From an uncultured Lactobacillus sp. (GTDB lineage: Bacteria; Bacillota; Bacilli; Lactobacillales; Lactobacillaceae): DNA of 64,000 bases. This document shows, piece by piece, positions 1 to 9,593 of the stretch. The position numbers were made by a program, and so were the translations under genes. Each line of letters opens with the position of its first letter. The first letter of the stretch is position 1. Location of the stretch: the NCBI RefSeq assembly GCF_910589175.1, contig NZ_CAJURR010000012.1, positions 3,410-67,409 on the forward strand, given 5' to 3'. The notes below the pieces were generated by a model, which saw nothing but the letters and a program-made list of their open reading frames with translations, searched no databases and was not told the DNA's origin.

Positions 1-305
1 AAGCCGATTTGACCAATAATATAAATTGGTATTTTAGTTGCATCTGGATTTTGAGAAAGCAAATAAGACTCTGTCGCTAGTACTGGCGTATAAATATGGT
101 AAATATCAGTAGTGACGCCATGTCCTCTGAGCTTATCAACTACCATTTGCGGTGTACGAGTTGAATTATTAGTTAAAAATAAGTGTGGAATATTTTTTTC
201 TTGGAGACGATGAATAAATCTCACACCACTTTCGATCGTATCGCTACCACGATAAATAGTTCCATCTAAATCAATTAAGTAACATTTATAATCTTTATGT
301 TCCAC
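1..305 (-). CDS. HAD-superfamily phosphatase, NagD/YutF-like (partial, 3' end outside window)
   Basis: The first ~100 residues are visible; the rest runs off the left edge. The start is GTG at 305, two bases after the stop of the upstream yutD gene, so the two are probably translationally coupled. The N-terminus reads YLIDLDGTIYRGS, the HAD motif I (DxDGT, nucleophile and general acid Asp), followed by a FLTNNSTRTP segment that matches motif II (Ser/Thr) of the NagD/p-nitrophenylphosphatase branch. Members of this family (B. subtilis YutF) are cytoplasmic Mg-dependent phosphatases of sugar phosphates or nucleotides; the substrate here cannot be read. The neighbours yutD and yunD support the YutF assignment. 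Confidence 0.85.
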   Translation of the reverse strand, partial: MEHKDYKCYLIDLDGTIYRGSDTIESGVRFIHRLQEKNIPHLFLTNNSTRTPQMVVDKLRGHGVTTDIYHIYTPVLATESYLLSQNPDATKIPIYIIGQIG

Positions 306-307
306 AA

Positions 308-847
308 TTATCCCTTTCTCTTCTTAATTACGAAGCTTTTATTTTTATGATTTCCACGTTGGAATTTTACTGCTGTCTTATGACTACCAATCTTTGTTTT
401 ATGAACGCGTCTTTCTTTAAAGTAAGGACGCTTTGTACGGTAGCGGTTATTGTTTGTACTCTTTCTCTTATTTTGCCTACCAAAAGCAATCTTTTTAATT
501 TGATTTTCCTGCGTTAGACGCAAAATAAAATATGCACTACCAGGATTACAGTATTCTTCTAAATAATCCACAATTGCATTAGCTTTTTTATCAATTGCAA
601 CGCGATCATTCTCATCATAAAAGCCCTTTAATCTCAAATGCTCACTTGATACATCCCCTACTAAATAATCATATTGATCTAAATAAGGGTCATACTTCTC
701 CTTAAGCATTTCAATGTCTAGAGCATCTTTTACATTAGCTATAATTTCATACTCTCGCCCATTAATCATGACGATATCATCATTAATAATGACATGAGCT
801 AAAGGATGGTATAGCGTCTGGTCTTTATCTGCTTCTTTATACTCCAT
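308..847 (-). CDS. yutD: YutD family protein (DUF1027)
   Basis: 179 residues. The first ~110 residues match what I know of YutD/DUF1027: the NGREYEIIANVKDALD stretch, the KYDPYLDQYDYLVGDVSSEHLRLKGF block and a C(N)PGSAYFILR end. The last ~60 residues are very basic (many Arg/Lys/Asn), a tail that looks disordered and could bind nucleic acid. Family function is unknown; it travels with yutF in Firmicutes. Its ATG shares one base with the TAA stop of the upstream metallophosphatase (TAATG), so the three genes form a tightly coupled minus-strand operon. Confidence 0.88.
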   Translation of the reverse strand: MEYKEADKDQTLYHPLAHVIINDDIVMINGREYEIIANVKDALDIEMLKEKYDPYLDQYDYLVGDVSSEHLRLKGFYDENDRVAIDKKANAIVDYLEEYCNPGSAYFILRLTQENQIKKIAFGRQNKRKSTNNNRYRTKRPYFKERRVHKTKIGSHKTAVKFQRGNHKNKSFVIKKRKG

Positions 848-2226
848 TATTTTTCTTTCTCTTTATTTATTGGGTATTTCTTTTTTAAATAGTTTCCTAT
901 TACAGTTCTTAGATAATCGGGGAATAAAAATTTATTTTTACCCATAATTGAAATTGTAGGGAAAAATGGAATCAAAACATAGTGATCAAGCAATGCAAGA
1001 GTATATTCTTTTTTAGGGTCAATTTCTTTTCCATTAATGTAAACCGTTCTACTTGCATGATCAACTTGTATCCCCTTATATACAAGATCTCCGAAAATCT
1101 TACCTCTAAAGCTCATTCCCTTAAGTGCAAATTTACTTAAGAAATGACGATTTTTTTCCATTTCCATTACCATGCGCCAAACATCACTTCCAAGCAATTT
1201 AGTTTGTACCACATGCATTGGATGAGGTAAAGCAGCTTGTAAATCAGCTTCGGTTAAAACTCCTTGATGAAATGGTTTTAAAAATAAACCACTATTCAAA
1301 ACAGCAACATCAGTTCCAGCAAATTCACTAATTGCATCAAGGGAAACTTGAATTGCTGCCATCTTGTCACGATCAAATTTATCTGGTAAATAAGCAATTT
1401 TTCGGGCTTCAAGCATTTGTTCACCTTTTTGACGCCAATCTAAAATTTGTTTTTGATCGGAATCTAAACTTGGTAAGTCCGCAGTAGCAACAGTACTTGG
1501 CTTAAATGATAATATTTGATGATTATCATTTAATTCAATACTAATATCACCAATATGCTGGCCCCATTTTCCGGTCTGAGTAATCCAGGTATTGTTTACT
1601 TTTTCACCTTTTGCTAAATAGTCATGACTATGTCCACCAACAATCAGGTCTACCTCAGGATAATGATGTGCTATATATCGATCCACCCTTAAACCAATAT
1701 GACTAACAATAATTAACATATCATATTGGCCCTTTATCTTCGGTAGTAATTTATCTAAAGTATCAGAAATCAACTTCACGTGCCAATGATTAGGACCATA
1801 AGTCATTGGATATGCAGCTGTTAAACCAACAACTGCAATTCTCGTCTTCTTTTTAGTTTCAAATATTTTATAAGGAGCACACCACTTTGGCATACTCTCA
1901 TCTTCCTCACGTAGGTTAGCCAATACAACCGGAAAATTAGCGTGATCAAATAATTTTTCTAAAACTGCATGAGAATTTGAAATACCTTCATTATTTCCAA
2001 TAGTAATTGCATCATAATTAAATTCATTCATTAATTTAATGTTAGCCTGTCCTTCTGTTGCATCAGACAAAGGATGTGATCGATCCATAAAATCACCAGC
2101 ATCAAAAGTAAATGTTTGATCAACGCTCTTATCATTTTGAGCTTGATGTAAGTATCTTTTTATTTTAGGAAATTGTTCAAAATGTGAATGTAGGTCATTA
2201 GTATGAACAATACGTAATTTTTCCAT
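847..2226 (-). CDS. Bifunctional metallophosphatase / 5'-nucleotidase-like protein (YunD type)
   Basis: 459 residues with no signal peptide, so cytoplasmic, unlike the secreted UshA-type enzymes. The N-terminal calcineurin-like metallophosphoesterase domain shows HTNDLHSHF near residue 8, DAGD near 43, GNNE near 78, SHIG near 172 and GGHSHDY near 197, which together supply the di-metal ligands. The C-terminal half (from ~residue 290) is the 5'-nucleotidase C domain that holds the nucleobase. Likely hydrolyses nucleotides or a related phosphoester. It is followed by yutD (one-base overlap) and preceded by a small unknown gene 12 bases upstream. Confidence 0.88.
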   Translation of the reverse strand: MEKLRIVHTNDLHSHFEQFPKIKRYLHQAQNDKSVDQTFTFDAGDFMDRSHPLSDATEGQANIKLMNEFNYDAITIGNNEGISNSHAVLEKLFDHANFPVVLANLREEDESMPKWCAPYKIFETKKKTRIAVVGLTAAYPMTYGPNHWHVKLISDTLDKLLPKIKGQYDMLIIVSHIGLRVDRYIAHHYPEVDLIVGGHSHDYLAKGEKVNNTWITQTGKWGQHIGDISIELNDNHQILSFKPSTVATADLPSLDSDQKQILDWRQKGEQMLEARKIAYLPDKFDRDKMAAIQVSLDAISEFAGTDVAVLNSGLFLKPFHQGVLTEADLQAALPHPMHVVQTKLLGSDVWRMVMEMEKNRHFLSKFALKGMSFRGKIFGDLVYKGIQVDHASRTVYINGKEIDPKKEYTLALLDHYVLIPFFPTISIMGKNKFLFPDYLRTVIGNYLKKKYPINKEKEK

Positions 2227-2238
2227 ACTTTTCCTCTT

Positions 2239-2565
2239 CTAACCAATATGATTGGCTTTTAATACAGTATTATAGGCATCTAATACTTTGCCTTTAGGTT
2301 TTTCCCACTCTATCCATTGCGGGTCTTTCCAATCATCCTCATTAGTTAAGGTCTCTAATTGGTATGTCTTGTTAATATATTCTTCATATAGTTGCAGTGA
2401 CTTAGTTCGAGCTAAATTCAACTGCAGAATTCGAACTTTTTTAATTAACCCACGGTCTACTGCTAATTCAGCAATTCCGTTTTGATCGATATTGGAAATT
2501 TCGTAATATTTCGATCCATCATTGCGAGTAACTTCTTCAATCAAGTCTAGTTGCTCATAAGCCAT
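2239..2565 (-). CDS. Small uncharacterised protein, first gene of the yunD-yutD-yutF operon
   Basis: 108 residues, acidic and soluble, with no membrane segment. I do not recognise a domain. The N-terminal half reads like a small alpha/beta protein (EEVTRNDGSKYYEISNIDQ..., then VRILQLNLARTKSLQLYEEYI) and the C-terminal half is rich in Trp (DDWKDPQWIEW). It ends 12 bases before yunD, so it is probably co-transcribed with it. An opposite-strand frame at 2288-2485 is a shadow. Function unknown. Confidence 0.7.
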   Translation of the reverse strand: MAYEQLDLIEEVTRNDGSKYYEISNIDQNGIAELAVDRGLIKKVRILQLNLARTKSLQLYEEYINKTYQLETLTNEDDWKDPQWIEWEKPKGKVLDAYNTVLKANHIG

Positions 2566-2664
2566 ATTTCAGCATCTACTTTCTTAAAATGATTTTAACT
2601 ACTATATTAATTATAGAAAAAAGTATACATCCATGCTATTGTTAAAAAGAATAGAGGTGTACAC

Positions 2665-4047
2665 ATGAAAACAAGCCGGCTTTACTTTTTAGCCCTTTTT
2701 TTTAGTTTAATTTTTATTTTTGAATCTGGATTTCTGGTCATCGGACACCGAGGCAATCCCAGTAAATATCCGGAAGAAACGATTCAAAGTGACAACTCAG
2801 CTTTCGCAGATGGTGCAGATTATGTTGAGCTTGATCTCCATGTTTCAAAAGATAACGTCTTAGTCGTTTCTCATGACCGCGACTTAAGCCGAGTTGTTGG
2901 ATCATCGGTTATTGTATCACAAAATAATTTTTCCTATTTAAGTACCTTAAAACAAGCTAACGGTGAGTCAATCATTTCGCTAGATCAATTATTTGATTAT
3001 TATAAAGATAAACCTAATACTAAGTTCCTTCTTGAAACAAAAAAGACTAAACATAATAGCCCTAAAAATATGGAGGAGCTTCTTGCTAGCAGTATCAAAA
3101 AATATCATATGCAAGATCGGGTCATGATCCATAGCTTTTCTGCCCCTAGTCTAAAGACTATGAGTCAACTATTACCTGATGTACCTAGAATTTTTATTGT
3201 TGGCTCTTTGCAAAGAATTAATTTTGATGTATTAAGCTATGTAAATGGAATTAATATTTCATCTGATTTAATTACCCAAAATCCTAAACTTATCAGTCAG
3301 CTTCATGCCCTACATCAAAAAGTATTTGTTTGGGCCGAAATGAATGAATCACCTAAACTATGGAACTGGTTAATTAACAATGACGTAGATGGAGTCGTGA
3401 CAAACTTTTCTGCAAGAGGCTATAAATACAAATTAGCTAAGAGTGGTACTAAAAAATATACTGTTAATAAAGACGGTATTTATTTTGGTCGCACTCCGAC
3501 TGGAGTTAGCGTAAATCCATATCTAAATGTGAAAACTTCAAAGCAAATTAGTTTCTTACAACCTGTCCATGTTTCTTCAGCTGTTATTGCATCTGGACAA
3601 ACTTTTTATCAAATTGGTGATAAGGAATTTGTTCCTGCAGATCTAGTTAGCTTAGATTTGCAGCCTGAATGGATTTTGCCATATTGGAATTTAACTATTA
3701 TTAATCCTACCCAAAATCCGATTTTCACTTATAATAAACCTGATAGGCAGTCTGGTAAAAAAGCCCAACTCATCCCTAATAAACGCTATAAAATATTGGG
3801 CGTAAGTGGCGGAGTTAATGATTTATGGCTTCTTACTGACTATGGCTGGATAAAGTCTTCTCAGGTCCTATATTATGGCTTATTTGATAAGAGCACTTTT
3901 GCCTATAAGAATTATCGAAAACTTGATCCAGCTTATCGTCAAACCAATGTTGCACTATTTCCTTATTTACCGGTAGAAAAAGTCCCAATTAAAAGTTTTT
4001 GGTCGACTTATTCTGATGTAAATGCTGTAATATTTAATCAGAGATAA
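2665..4047 (+). CDS. Glycerophosphodiester phosphodiesterase with C-terminal SH3-like cell-surface domains
   Basis: 460 residues. A hydrophobic segment at residues 6-26 is a signal anchor, and the catalytic motif GHRGNPSKYPEET follows immediately at ~27, so the active domain starts right at the outer membrane face. Further GDPD signatures are YVELDLHVSKDNVLVVSHDRDL (the E-x-D and H-D metal/acid-base residues) and FLLETK. The domain would cleave glycerophosphodiesters to glycerol-3-phosphate plus alcohol. After ~residue 260 come repeats such as FYQIGDKEFVPADLV, which resemble the SLAP/SH3-like wall-binding repeats of lactobacilli (resemblance by eye). SD GAGGTG lies a few bases before the ATG. 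It precedes pepV by 19 bases. Confidence 0.85.
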   Translation: MKTSRLYFLALFFSLIFIFESGFLVIGHRGNPSKYPEETIQSDNSAFADGADYVELDLHVSKDNVLVVSHDRDLSRVVGSSVIVSQNNFSYLSTLKQANGESIISLDQLFDYYKDKPNTKFLLETKKTKHNSPKNMEELLASSIKKYHMQDRVMIHSFSAPSLKTMSQLLPDVPRIFIVGSLQRINFDVLSYVNGINISSDLITQNPKLISQLHALHQKVFVWAEMNESPKLWNWLINNDVDGVVTNFSARGYKYKLAKSGTKKYTVNKDGIYFGRTPTGVSVNPYLNVKTSKQISFLQPVHVSSAVIASGQTFYQIGDKEFVPADLVSLDLQPEWILPYWNLTIINPTQNPIFTYNKPDRQSGKKAQLIPNKRYKILGVSGGVNDLWLLTDYGWIKSSQVLYYGLFDKSTFAYKNYRKLDPAYRQTNVALFPYLPVEKVPIKSFWSTYSDVNAVIFNQR

Positions 4048-4066
4048 AAATTAAAGGAGTACATTT

Positions 4067-5464
4067 ATGGAAGAACTAGATTATAAAAAATTAGCTCAAG
4101 AAAAAAAGGATGCTATTTTAAATGATTTAAAAGAATTAATTGCAATTGATTCTTCTGAAGATTTAAACAATACCAGTAAAGAATATCCAGTTGGTCCTGG
4201 CCCAGTTAAAGCAATGAAGAAGTTTTTATCTTTTGCTAAGCGCGATGGTTTCGACACTGAAAATTTTGATAACTATGCAGGTCGAATCAATATGGGTTCC
4301 GGTGACAAGCGTGTAGGTATTATTGGACACATGGATGTTGTTCCTGCTGGCGAAGGCTGGAAGACTGATCCATTTAAGATGACCATTAAAGATGGAAAAA
4401 TTTATGGTCGTGGTAGCGCTGATGATAAAGGACCTTCTTTAGCTGCTTACTACGGAATGCTTATCTTAAAGGAACATGGATTTAAGCCTAAAAAGAAGAT
4501 TGATTTTGTCCTTGGAACTAATGAAGAAACTAATTGGGTAGGAATTGATTACTACCTCAAGCATCAACCAGCTCCTGATGTTGCCTTCTCACCTGATGCT
4601 GAATTTCCAATTATCAACGGTGAACAAGGAATTGTTACTCTAAAGCTTGACTTCAAATTTGATCCAAGCCAAGGTGACGTTAAGCTTTGGACATTCCAAT
4701 CCGGCATTGCTACTAACGTCATCCCTCAAACCGTTCATGCACAACTTGAAGGCGATATTGACGGTATTAAAGAAAAATTTGATCTTTTCCTTAAAGAACA
4801 CAAACTTGAAGGTAAGGCTGAAATGCTTAGCGGTCGCCTTGCCTTAACATTAACTGGTCATGGCGCTCATGCATCAGCCCCTGAAACTGGTAGAAACGCT
4901 GCTACTTACCTTGCCCTCTTCCTTGATAGTCTTAACTTTGATGGCCAAGCAAAGAACTTCTTACACTTCCTAGCAACTGTTGAACATAAAGACTTCAATG
5001 GTAAGAAATTAGGTATTTTCCACCATGACGATTTAATGGGTGATTTAACAAGTTCACCAAGTATGTTTAACTTTGAAGGTCAAAATGCATACCTCTTAAA
5101 CAATGTTCGCTACCCTCAAGGTATTGAACCGGAAGAAATGGTGAAAAATATCAACGAAAAGTTTGGTGATATTTTAGATGCTAGAGTTGAAGGCTCTGCT
5201 GAAGCTCCACACTATGTTCCTGGCGATGATCCAATTGTTAAGACACTTCTTTCTGTTTATGAAAAACAAACTGGTAAGAAGGGACATGAAGTTATCATTG
5301 GTGGTGGTACATACGGCCGCCTATTCAAACATGGTGTAGCCTTTGGTGCTCAACCAGAAGGTGCACCACTTGTTATGCACCAACCAAATGAATACATGAA
5401 AGTTGATGATTTAATTAATTCAATTGCTATTTATGCCGAAGCAATTTATGAATTAACTAAGTAA
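4067..5464 (+). CDS. pepV: Dipeptidase PepV (M20 metallopeptidase)
   Basis: 465 residues, the normal PepV length. Zinc-site motifs are [14 protein letters not shown] (His/Asp), [13 protein letters not shown] (bridging Asp) and GTNEETNW (catalytic Glu plus ligand), with the lid domain between ~190 and 380 and the last ligand in VMHQPNEY. The enzyme is a cytoplasmic dinuclear-zinc dipeptidase of broad specificity that completes intracellular peptide breakdown in lactobacilli. SD AAAGGAG precedes the ATG. A terminator follows directly. Confidence 0.95.
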   Translation: MEELDYKKLAQEKKDAILNDLKELIAIDSSEDLNNTSKEYPVGPGPVKAMKKFLSFAKRDGFDTENFDNYAGRINMGSGDKRVGIIGHMDVVPAGEGWKTDPFKMTIKDGKIYGRGSADDKGPSLAAYYGMLILKEHGFKPKKKIDFVLGTNEETNWVGIDYYLKHQPAPDVAFSPDAEFPIINGEQGIVTLKLDFKFDPSQGDVKLWTFQSGIATNVIPQTVHAQLEGDIDGIKEKFDLFLKEHKLEGKAEMLSGRLALTLTGHGAHASAPETGRNAATYLALFLDSLNFDGQAKNFLHFLATVEHKDFNGKKLGIFHHDDLMGDLTSSPSMFNFEGQNAYLLNNVRYPQGIEPEEMVKNINEKFGDILDARVEGSAEAPHYVPGDDPIVKTLLSVYEKQTGKKGHEVIIGGGTYGRLFKHGVAFGAQPEGAPLVMHQPNEYMKVDDLINSIAIYAEAIYELTK

Positions 5465-5490
5465 ACCAAAAATATTAATAAATTCGTAAA

Positions 5491-5521
5491 GAAGGACTGC
5501 ATCAATGCTAGTCCTTTTTTT
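5491..5521 (+). terminator. Rho-independent terminator after pepV
   Basis: Stem AAGGACTGCAT/ATGC(T)AGTCCTT with a two-base loop and one bulge, followed by a run of T. Confidence 0.8.
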
Positions 5522-5529
5522 GCTATAAT
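5521..5529 (+). promoter_or_regulatory. Extended -10 promoter for pbp1A
   Basis: TGCTATAAT (TGn + perfect -10) lies 34 bases before the GTG start. No -35 matching TTGACA is found 17 bases upstream because that DNA is the pepV terminator, so the TGn extension probably carries the promoter. Confidence 0.6.
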
Positions 5530-5562
5530 AGGTGAAAAGTAATTAACAAAGGATCCTGATCT

Positions 5563-8382
5563 GTGAAAAATTTAAAAGAAAAAATCAGAAAGTTCCTAAC
5601 TGCGGGGCCAGAAGTTAAAACACTGCAAAGTGAATCAGACGAAAGCCAGTGGAAATTTTACAGTGGTATCGTCTATTTAACTTTGCGTCGTGTTTTTCAT
5701 TATTTTATCTTAATTGCATTTTTCGGTTTATTTTTACTAATTGGTTTTGGCAGCGGTTATGCACTTGGTATTGTTCGTAACCAACCTATCCCAACTATTA
5801 GCGAATTAAATCATCAAATAAATCATGCTCAAAATTCAGCTACCCTCTACTATGCTGGTAATAAAAAAATTGCTACTGTTCGACCAGATACAGTTACTAA
5901 AAAAGCGAGTGAAAGTGAATTAACTCCCCTCGTTAAGAATGCTGTAACAGCCACTGAGGATGAAAACTTTTATATTCATAAGGGTGTTTTACCTAAGTCT
6001 TTAGTTAGAGCTGTCCTTTCTGAATTAACAGGGGTTGGTGTGCAGACTGGTGGGTCAACTTTAACTCAGCAGTTGGTTAAGATGCAATTCTTAACTAGCC
6101 AGACAACCTGGAGAAGAAAAGTTACTGAAATGTTTTATGCTCATAAGATCGAAAAACATTTCTCTAAAGAAGATATTCTCCGAGCATATTTAAATGCTGC
6201 TTCTTATGGTAAAAATAATCGCGGAGAAAATATTGTCGGCATTAAAACTGCTGCTGAAGGTATATTTGGTAAATCAATTTCTGAACTTAATTTACCACAA
6301 GCTGCTTTTATTGCCGGTCTACCTCAAAGTCCATCTGTTTATACTCCATATCGCTTAAATGGAAAAGTTAAAAGTGATCTTGACTTAGCAATGCGGCGAA
6401 AAGACATTGTTTTATTCCGTATGTACAGAAATGGCGACATTAGTAAAAAAGCTTATCTTGCAGCTAAAAAATATGATTTGCGCGCTGACTTCCTTGCTCC
6501 TGAAAAAGCACCTAAGCAAAAGAAACAAAGCGGTTATTTATACAATCTAGTAATGAATAAGAGTGCCAGTCTTTTAGCCGAAAACTTAATTGAACAAGAT
6601 GGTTTAAAAGTATCTGACGTTAAACAAGATACAAACCGCTATAATCAGTACCTAACTAACGCAACTGAGCTTCTTCACCAAAAAGGCTACCACATTAAAA
6701 CCACAATTAGAAAGCCGCTGTACGAGACCATGCAACAGGTTGTTAAACAAAACAAGTATGGTCAAGATCGAACTTCTCGTGATTTTGATTCCTCTACTAA
6801 CAAGTGGGTTAATACCACTGAACATGTTGAAAATGGTAGTGTGGTAATCGATAATGCGACAGGGAAGGTTTTAGCATTTAGTGGCGGGGTTGACTTTAAA
6901 AATTCTCAAATTAACCATGCCTTTGATACTTACCGCTCTCCTGGTTCCTCAATTAAGCCATATTTAGTTTATGGACCAGCTATTGAGCACAAGCTTATTT
7001 CAAGCCAAACTGCAATTGCTGACTTCCCTACCAGATTTGGTAACTATATTCCAACTGACTATAACTCAACTGTTGAAAACAGATTTATCTCAGCTCAGGA
7101 AGCTTTAAGTAAGTCTTATAACCTTCCTGCTGTAAATTTATACAGTAAGTTAGTTAACGATAAAAATATCAATCTGCGTCAAGATATGAAGAAATTAGGC
7201 TTAAATTTAAGTAAGAGCGAATTTGAAAACTTAGGATTAGCTCTTGGTGGTACTGATTACGGTTTTTCAGTAGCCGATAATGCTAGTGCCTTTTCTAACT
7301 TCTACAACAATGGTAAACGTGCCGATCCATACTATATTGAAGAAATTCAAGATCCATCAGGTCGAGTAATCTATAAGCACAAACAAAATCCACAAAAAGT
7401 CTTCTCTACAGGCACTTCCTACATTATGCAGAAGATGCTACACCAAGTAGTAACTAAAGGGACGGCTTCCAGCTTAACCGGTACCTTGAAGTTCGACTAC
7501 AAGAGTCTAATTGGTAAAACTGGAACCAGTAATGATTATCGTGATATTTGGTTTAATGGATCTACTCCTGGAATTACAATTTCCAGTTGGATGGGCTATG
7601 ATAACTTCTACGGTCATTCATACAACTTAGATTCTAATTCTAGTGAGACTAATTTAAATCTATGGGCCAATATTGCTAATGCATTATATAAGGAAGATCC
7701 ATCGATCTTTAAATTAAATGATGCTCCTACGCGTCCAAGCTCCGTTTATAAAAATAGAGTCTTAGCAAGAACAGGAACACTATCTGGAACAGTAAGTTAT
7801 GATGGCGATAATATTGATCTCACTGGCAAAAAGACTACTGCATTAAGTCTTTCACCAGCACCAAATGCAACAGCAAGATTTGGTATTGGTGGCTCAACTA
7901 AAGACTACAACCTCTTCTATGATTACTTAGAAGGTAAAAATAATGACTACGGTAAAGTCTTAATCTACACTGGTAAGACGATTTCTAAGAAAAAAAATAT
8001 TAATAGTCTCTTCGCTGTAGCTGATGGATCAACTTCAGAAAATGCAAAAAATTATTATGGCAAAAACCATGAAGTTTATCGTGAATCTAATAATAATTCT
8101 TCTTCCTCAACTAATCGGAATGTAGGAGCCAATGATGAACAAGCTAGGAATACAGGACAAGGCGGAAACAACAATTCTTCCTCCACTACGAGAAGTACCG
8201 TTTCTACTCGTGAATTTCCTTCTTCATCTCAAAATAATAGATCAGAAAGTAATAATGCTAACGAAGCTAACGATGTAAATTCAAATATTAGTCCAAGTGA
8301 AAGTGCTCCTACGAGCGGCACTACTAGCACAGAAGCTAATGCGGGTGACGCTGCAGCAGAGAATGCTCCTACCGCTCCATAA
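5563..8382 (+). CDS. Penicillin-binding protein 1A (transglycosylase/transpeptidase)
   Basis: 939 residues from a GTG start preceded by AAAGGA. One membrane anchor at ~46-70. The GT51 glycosyltransferase domain shows ATEDENFYIHKG near residue 127 (catalytic Glu) and GGSTLTQQLVKM near 165. The transpeptidase has the SPGSSIKPY motif (SxxK) near 460, SYN near 518 and KTGT at ~652-655. It polymerises and cross-links peptidoglycan at the outer face of the membrane. The last ~110 residues are low complexity (Ser, Asn, Thr, Ala), a wall-spanning or disordered tail seen in some PBP1A of lactobacilli. It stands alone between two terminators. Confidence 0.94.
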   Translation: MKNLKEKIRKFLTAGPEVKTLQSESDESQWKFYSGIVYLTLRRVFHYFILIAFFGLFLLIGFGSGYALGIVRNQPIPTISELNHQINHAQNSATLYYAGNKKIATVRPDTVTKKASESELTPLVKNAVTATEDENFYIHKGVLPKSLVRAVLSELTGVGVQTGGSTLTQQLVKMQFLTSQTTWRRKVTEMFYAHKIEKHFSKEDILRAYLNAASYGKNNRGENIVGIKTAAEGIFGKSISELNLPQAAFIAGLPQSPSVYTPYRLNGKVKSDLDLAMRRKDIVLFRMYRNGDISKKAYLAAKKYDLRADFLAPEKAPKQKKQSGYLYNLVMNKSASLLAENLIEQDGLKVSDVKQDTNRYNQYLTNATELLHQKGYHIKTTIRKPLYETMQQVVKQNKYGQDRTSRDFDSSTNKWVNTTEHVENGSVVIDNATGKVLAFSGGVDFKNSQINHAFDTYRSPGSSIKPYLVYGPAIEHKLISSQTAIADFPTRFGNYIPTDYNSTVENRFISAQEALSKSYNLPAVNLYSKLVNDKNINLRQDMKKLGLNLSKSEFENLGLALGGTDYGFSVADNASAFSNFYNNGKRADPYYIEEIQDPSGRVIYKHKQNPQKVFSTGTSYIMQKMLHQVVTKGTASSLTGTLKFDYKSLIGKTGTSNDYRDIWFNGSTPGITISSWMGYDNFYGHSYNLDSNSSETNLNLWANIANALYKEDPSIFKLNDAPTRPSSVYKNRVLARTGTLSGTVSYDGDNIDLTGKKTTALSLSPAPNATARFGIGGSTKDYNLFYDYLEGKNNDYGKVLIYTGKTISKKKNINSLFAVADGSTSENAKNYYGKNHEVYRESNNNSSSSTNRNVGANDEQARNTGQGGNNNSSSTTRSTVSTREFPSSSQNNRSESNNANEANDVNSNISPSESAPTSGTTSTEANAGDAAAENAPTAP

Positions 8383-8400
8383 TTAGAATTTTACATATTA

Positions 8401-8440
8401 AAAAATCCTCTTAGGTTGAATTTAACCTAAGAGGATTTTT
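8401..8440. terminator. Bidirectional terminator between pbp1A and ccpA
   Basis: Perfect 17-base arms starting AAAAATCCTCTTAGGTT with a 6-base loop; the A-run and T-run on both sides make it work for both converging genes. Confidence 0.9.
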
Positions 8441-8454
8441 AGTATAACTATATT

Positions 8455-9450
8455 TTATTTAGTAGAACGAGATTGCTTTAAAGTATATGGCAAGATAACA
8501 TGAGCTTCATCTAATTCTTCGTCACTCATTAATTTAGTTAACATTCTCATTGCAACAGCACCGATATCATAAAGTGGTTGTTGAACGGTAGTTAATTGCG
8601 GACGAACAATTTTAGCTACATTAGTTGAAGCTGCAGAGATAATTTCTAACTCATCTGGAATAGATACGCCCGCATCAACTGCTGCATTAATAATACCTGC
8701 TGCAGTTACATCACGAGTTGCAATAATTCCGTCTATTTTATCTGCTTTAATTTGTTCAAACAATTTATAGCCATCTTCGTAAGTTCTAACATCTTCATAG
8801 ATATGAACATTCTCTAAATTATGTTCTTCCATAAAATCTTTATAGGCTACAAAGCGATTGTCCTTATTAACATAAGCTTTTCCATCGCCAACAACTAAAG
8901 CAAGGTTTTTCTTACCATTCTTCAATAATAAGCCTAAGGCTTCTTTCTCAGCTGCCTTATAATCAATTGTTACACTAGGAAAATCTTGATTTGCATCGGC
9001 AGTACCTGCCAAAACAACTGGTGTATTAGTGCGCTTAAAAATTTCTTGTGCACTTTCACTCATCAAGTTTGACATGTAAATTACACCGTCAACTTGCTTA
9101 TTGAGTAAGTTTTGAATTACTTGGTCTTCATTCAACAAAGTATTACCAACACTAGAAAGTAAAATATTGTACTTATACATAGTAGCAATATCGTCAATTC
9201 CTTTAGATAATTCTGCAAAATGCATATTCGTTAAATCGGGAACAATCAAACCAACTGTTGTAGTTCTCTTTGAGGCTAATCCTTGGGCTACAGCATTAGG
9301 TTGGTAATGCAAACGATCAATGACAGCTAATACCTTTTCACGTGTTTCTTTACGTACATTATTATTTCCATTTACTACTCTTGAAACAGTAGCCATAGAA
9401 ACTTTTGCTTCACGAGCAACATCATAAATAGTTACTTCTTGTTTTTGCAT
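8455..9450 (-). CDS. ccpA: Catabolite control protein A (LacI/GalR family)
   Basis: 331 residues when started at the ATG at 9450; a longer frame to 9504 adds 18 residues with no ribosome site and is not used. An AGGAG lies 12 bases before this ATG. The N-terminus MQKQEVTIYDVAREAKVSMATVSRVVNG is the LacI-type helix-turn-helix plus hinge, followed by the periplasmic-binding-like core (VGLIVPDLTNMHFAELSKGIDD, DGVIYM). It is the HPr-Ser46P-dependent master regulator of carbon catabolite repression. It sits divergent from pepQ, the arrangement known in several lactobacilli, with a cre-like site between them that suggests autoregulation. Confidence 0.95.
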   Translation of the reverse strand: MQKQEVTIYDVAREAKVSMATVSRVVNGNNNVRKETREKVLAVIDRLHYQPNAVAQGLASKRTTTVGLIVPDLTNMHFAELSKGIDDIATMYKYNILLSSVGNTLLNEDQVIQNLLNKQVDGVIYMSNLMSESAQEIFKRTNTPVVLAGTADANQDFPSVTIDYKAAEKEALGLLLKNGKKNLALVVGDGKAYVNKDNRFVAYKDFMEEHNLENVHIYEDVRTYEDGYKLFEQIKADKIDGIIATRDVTAAGIINAAVDAGVSIPDELEIISAASTNVAKIVRPQLTTVQQPLYDIGAVAMRMLTKLMSDEELDEAHVILPYTLKQSRSTK

Positions 9451-9509
9451 AAATTTCTCACACTCCTGTAAAAACACTCTTTTATAACTTATCAAGAATA
9501 TCAAGACAT

Positions 9510-9523
9510 TGCAACCGTTTACG
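9510..9523. promoter_or_regulatory. cre-like CcpA site in the ccpA-pepQ intergenic region
   Basis: TGCAACCGTTTACG matches the cre consensus TGNAANCGNWWNCA at 13 of 14 positions (last base differs). It lies between the divergent starts, so it could serve both promoters. Confidence 0.6.
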
Positions 9524-9553
9524 ACTAAAAACTAATTATTTTACCATATTATA

Positions 9554-9562
9554 TGGTATACT
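9554..9562 (+). promoter_or_regulatory. Extended -10 promoter for pepQ
   Basis: TGGTATACT (TGn plus TATACT) 31 bases before the ATG; the -35 region has no good match. Confidence 0.5.
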
Positions 9563-9593
9563 CCCAGTATATGTTAAAAAAGGAGTTAAAATT

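Noticed and set aside
9451..9504. N-terminal extension of CcpA by 18 residues
   Set aside because: No ribosome site; the helix-turn-helix starts at the ATG at 9450 as in known CcpA.
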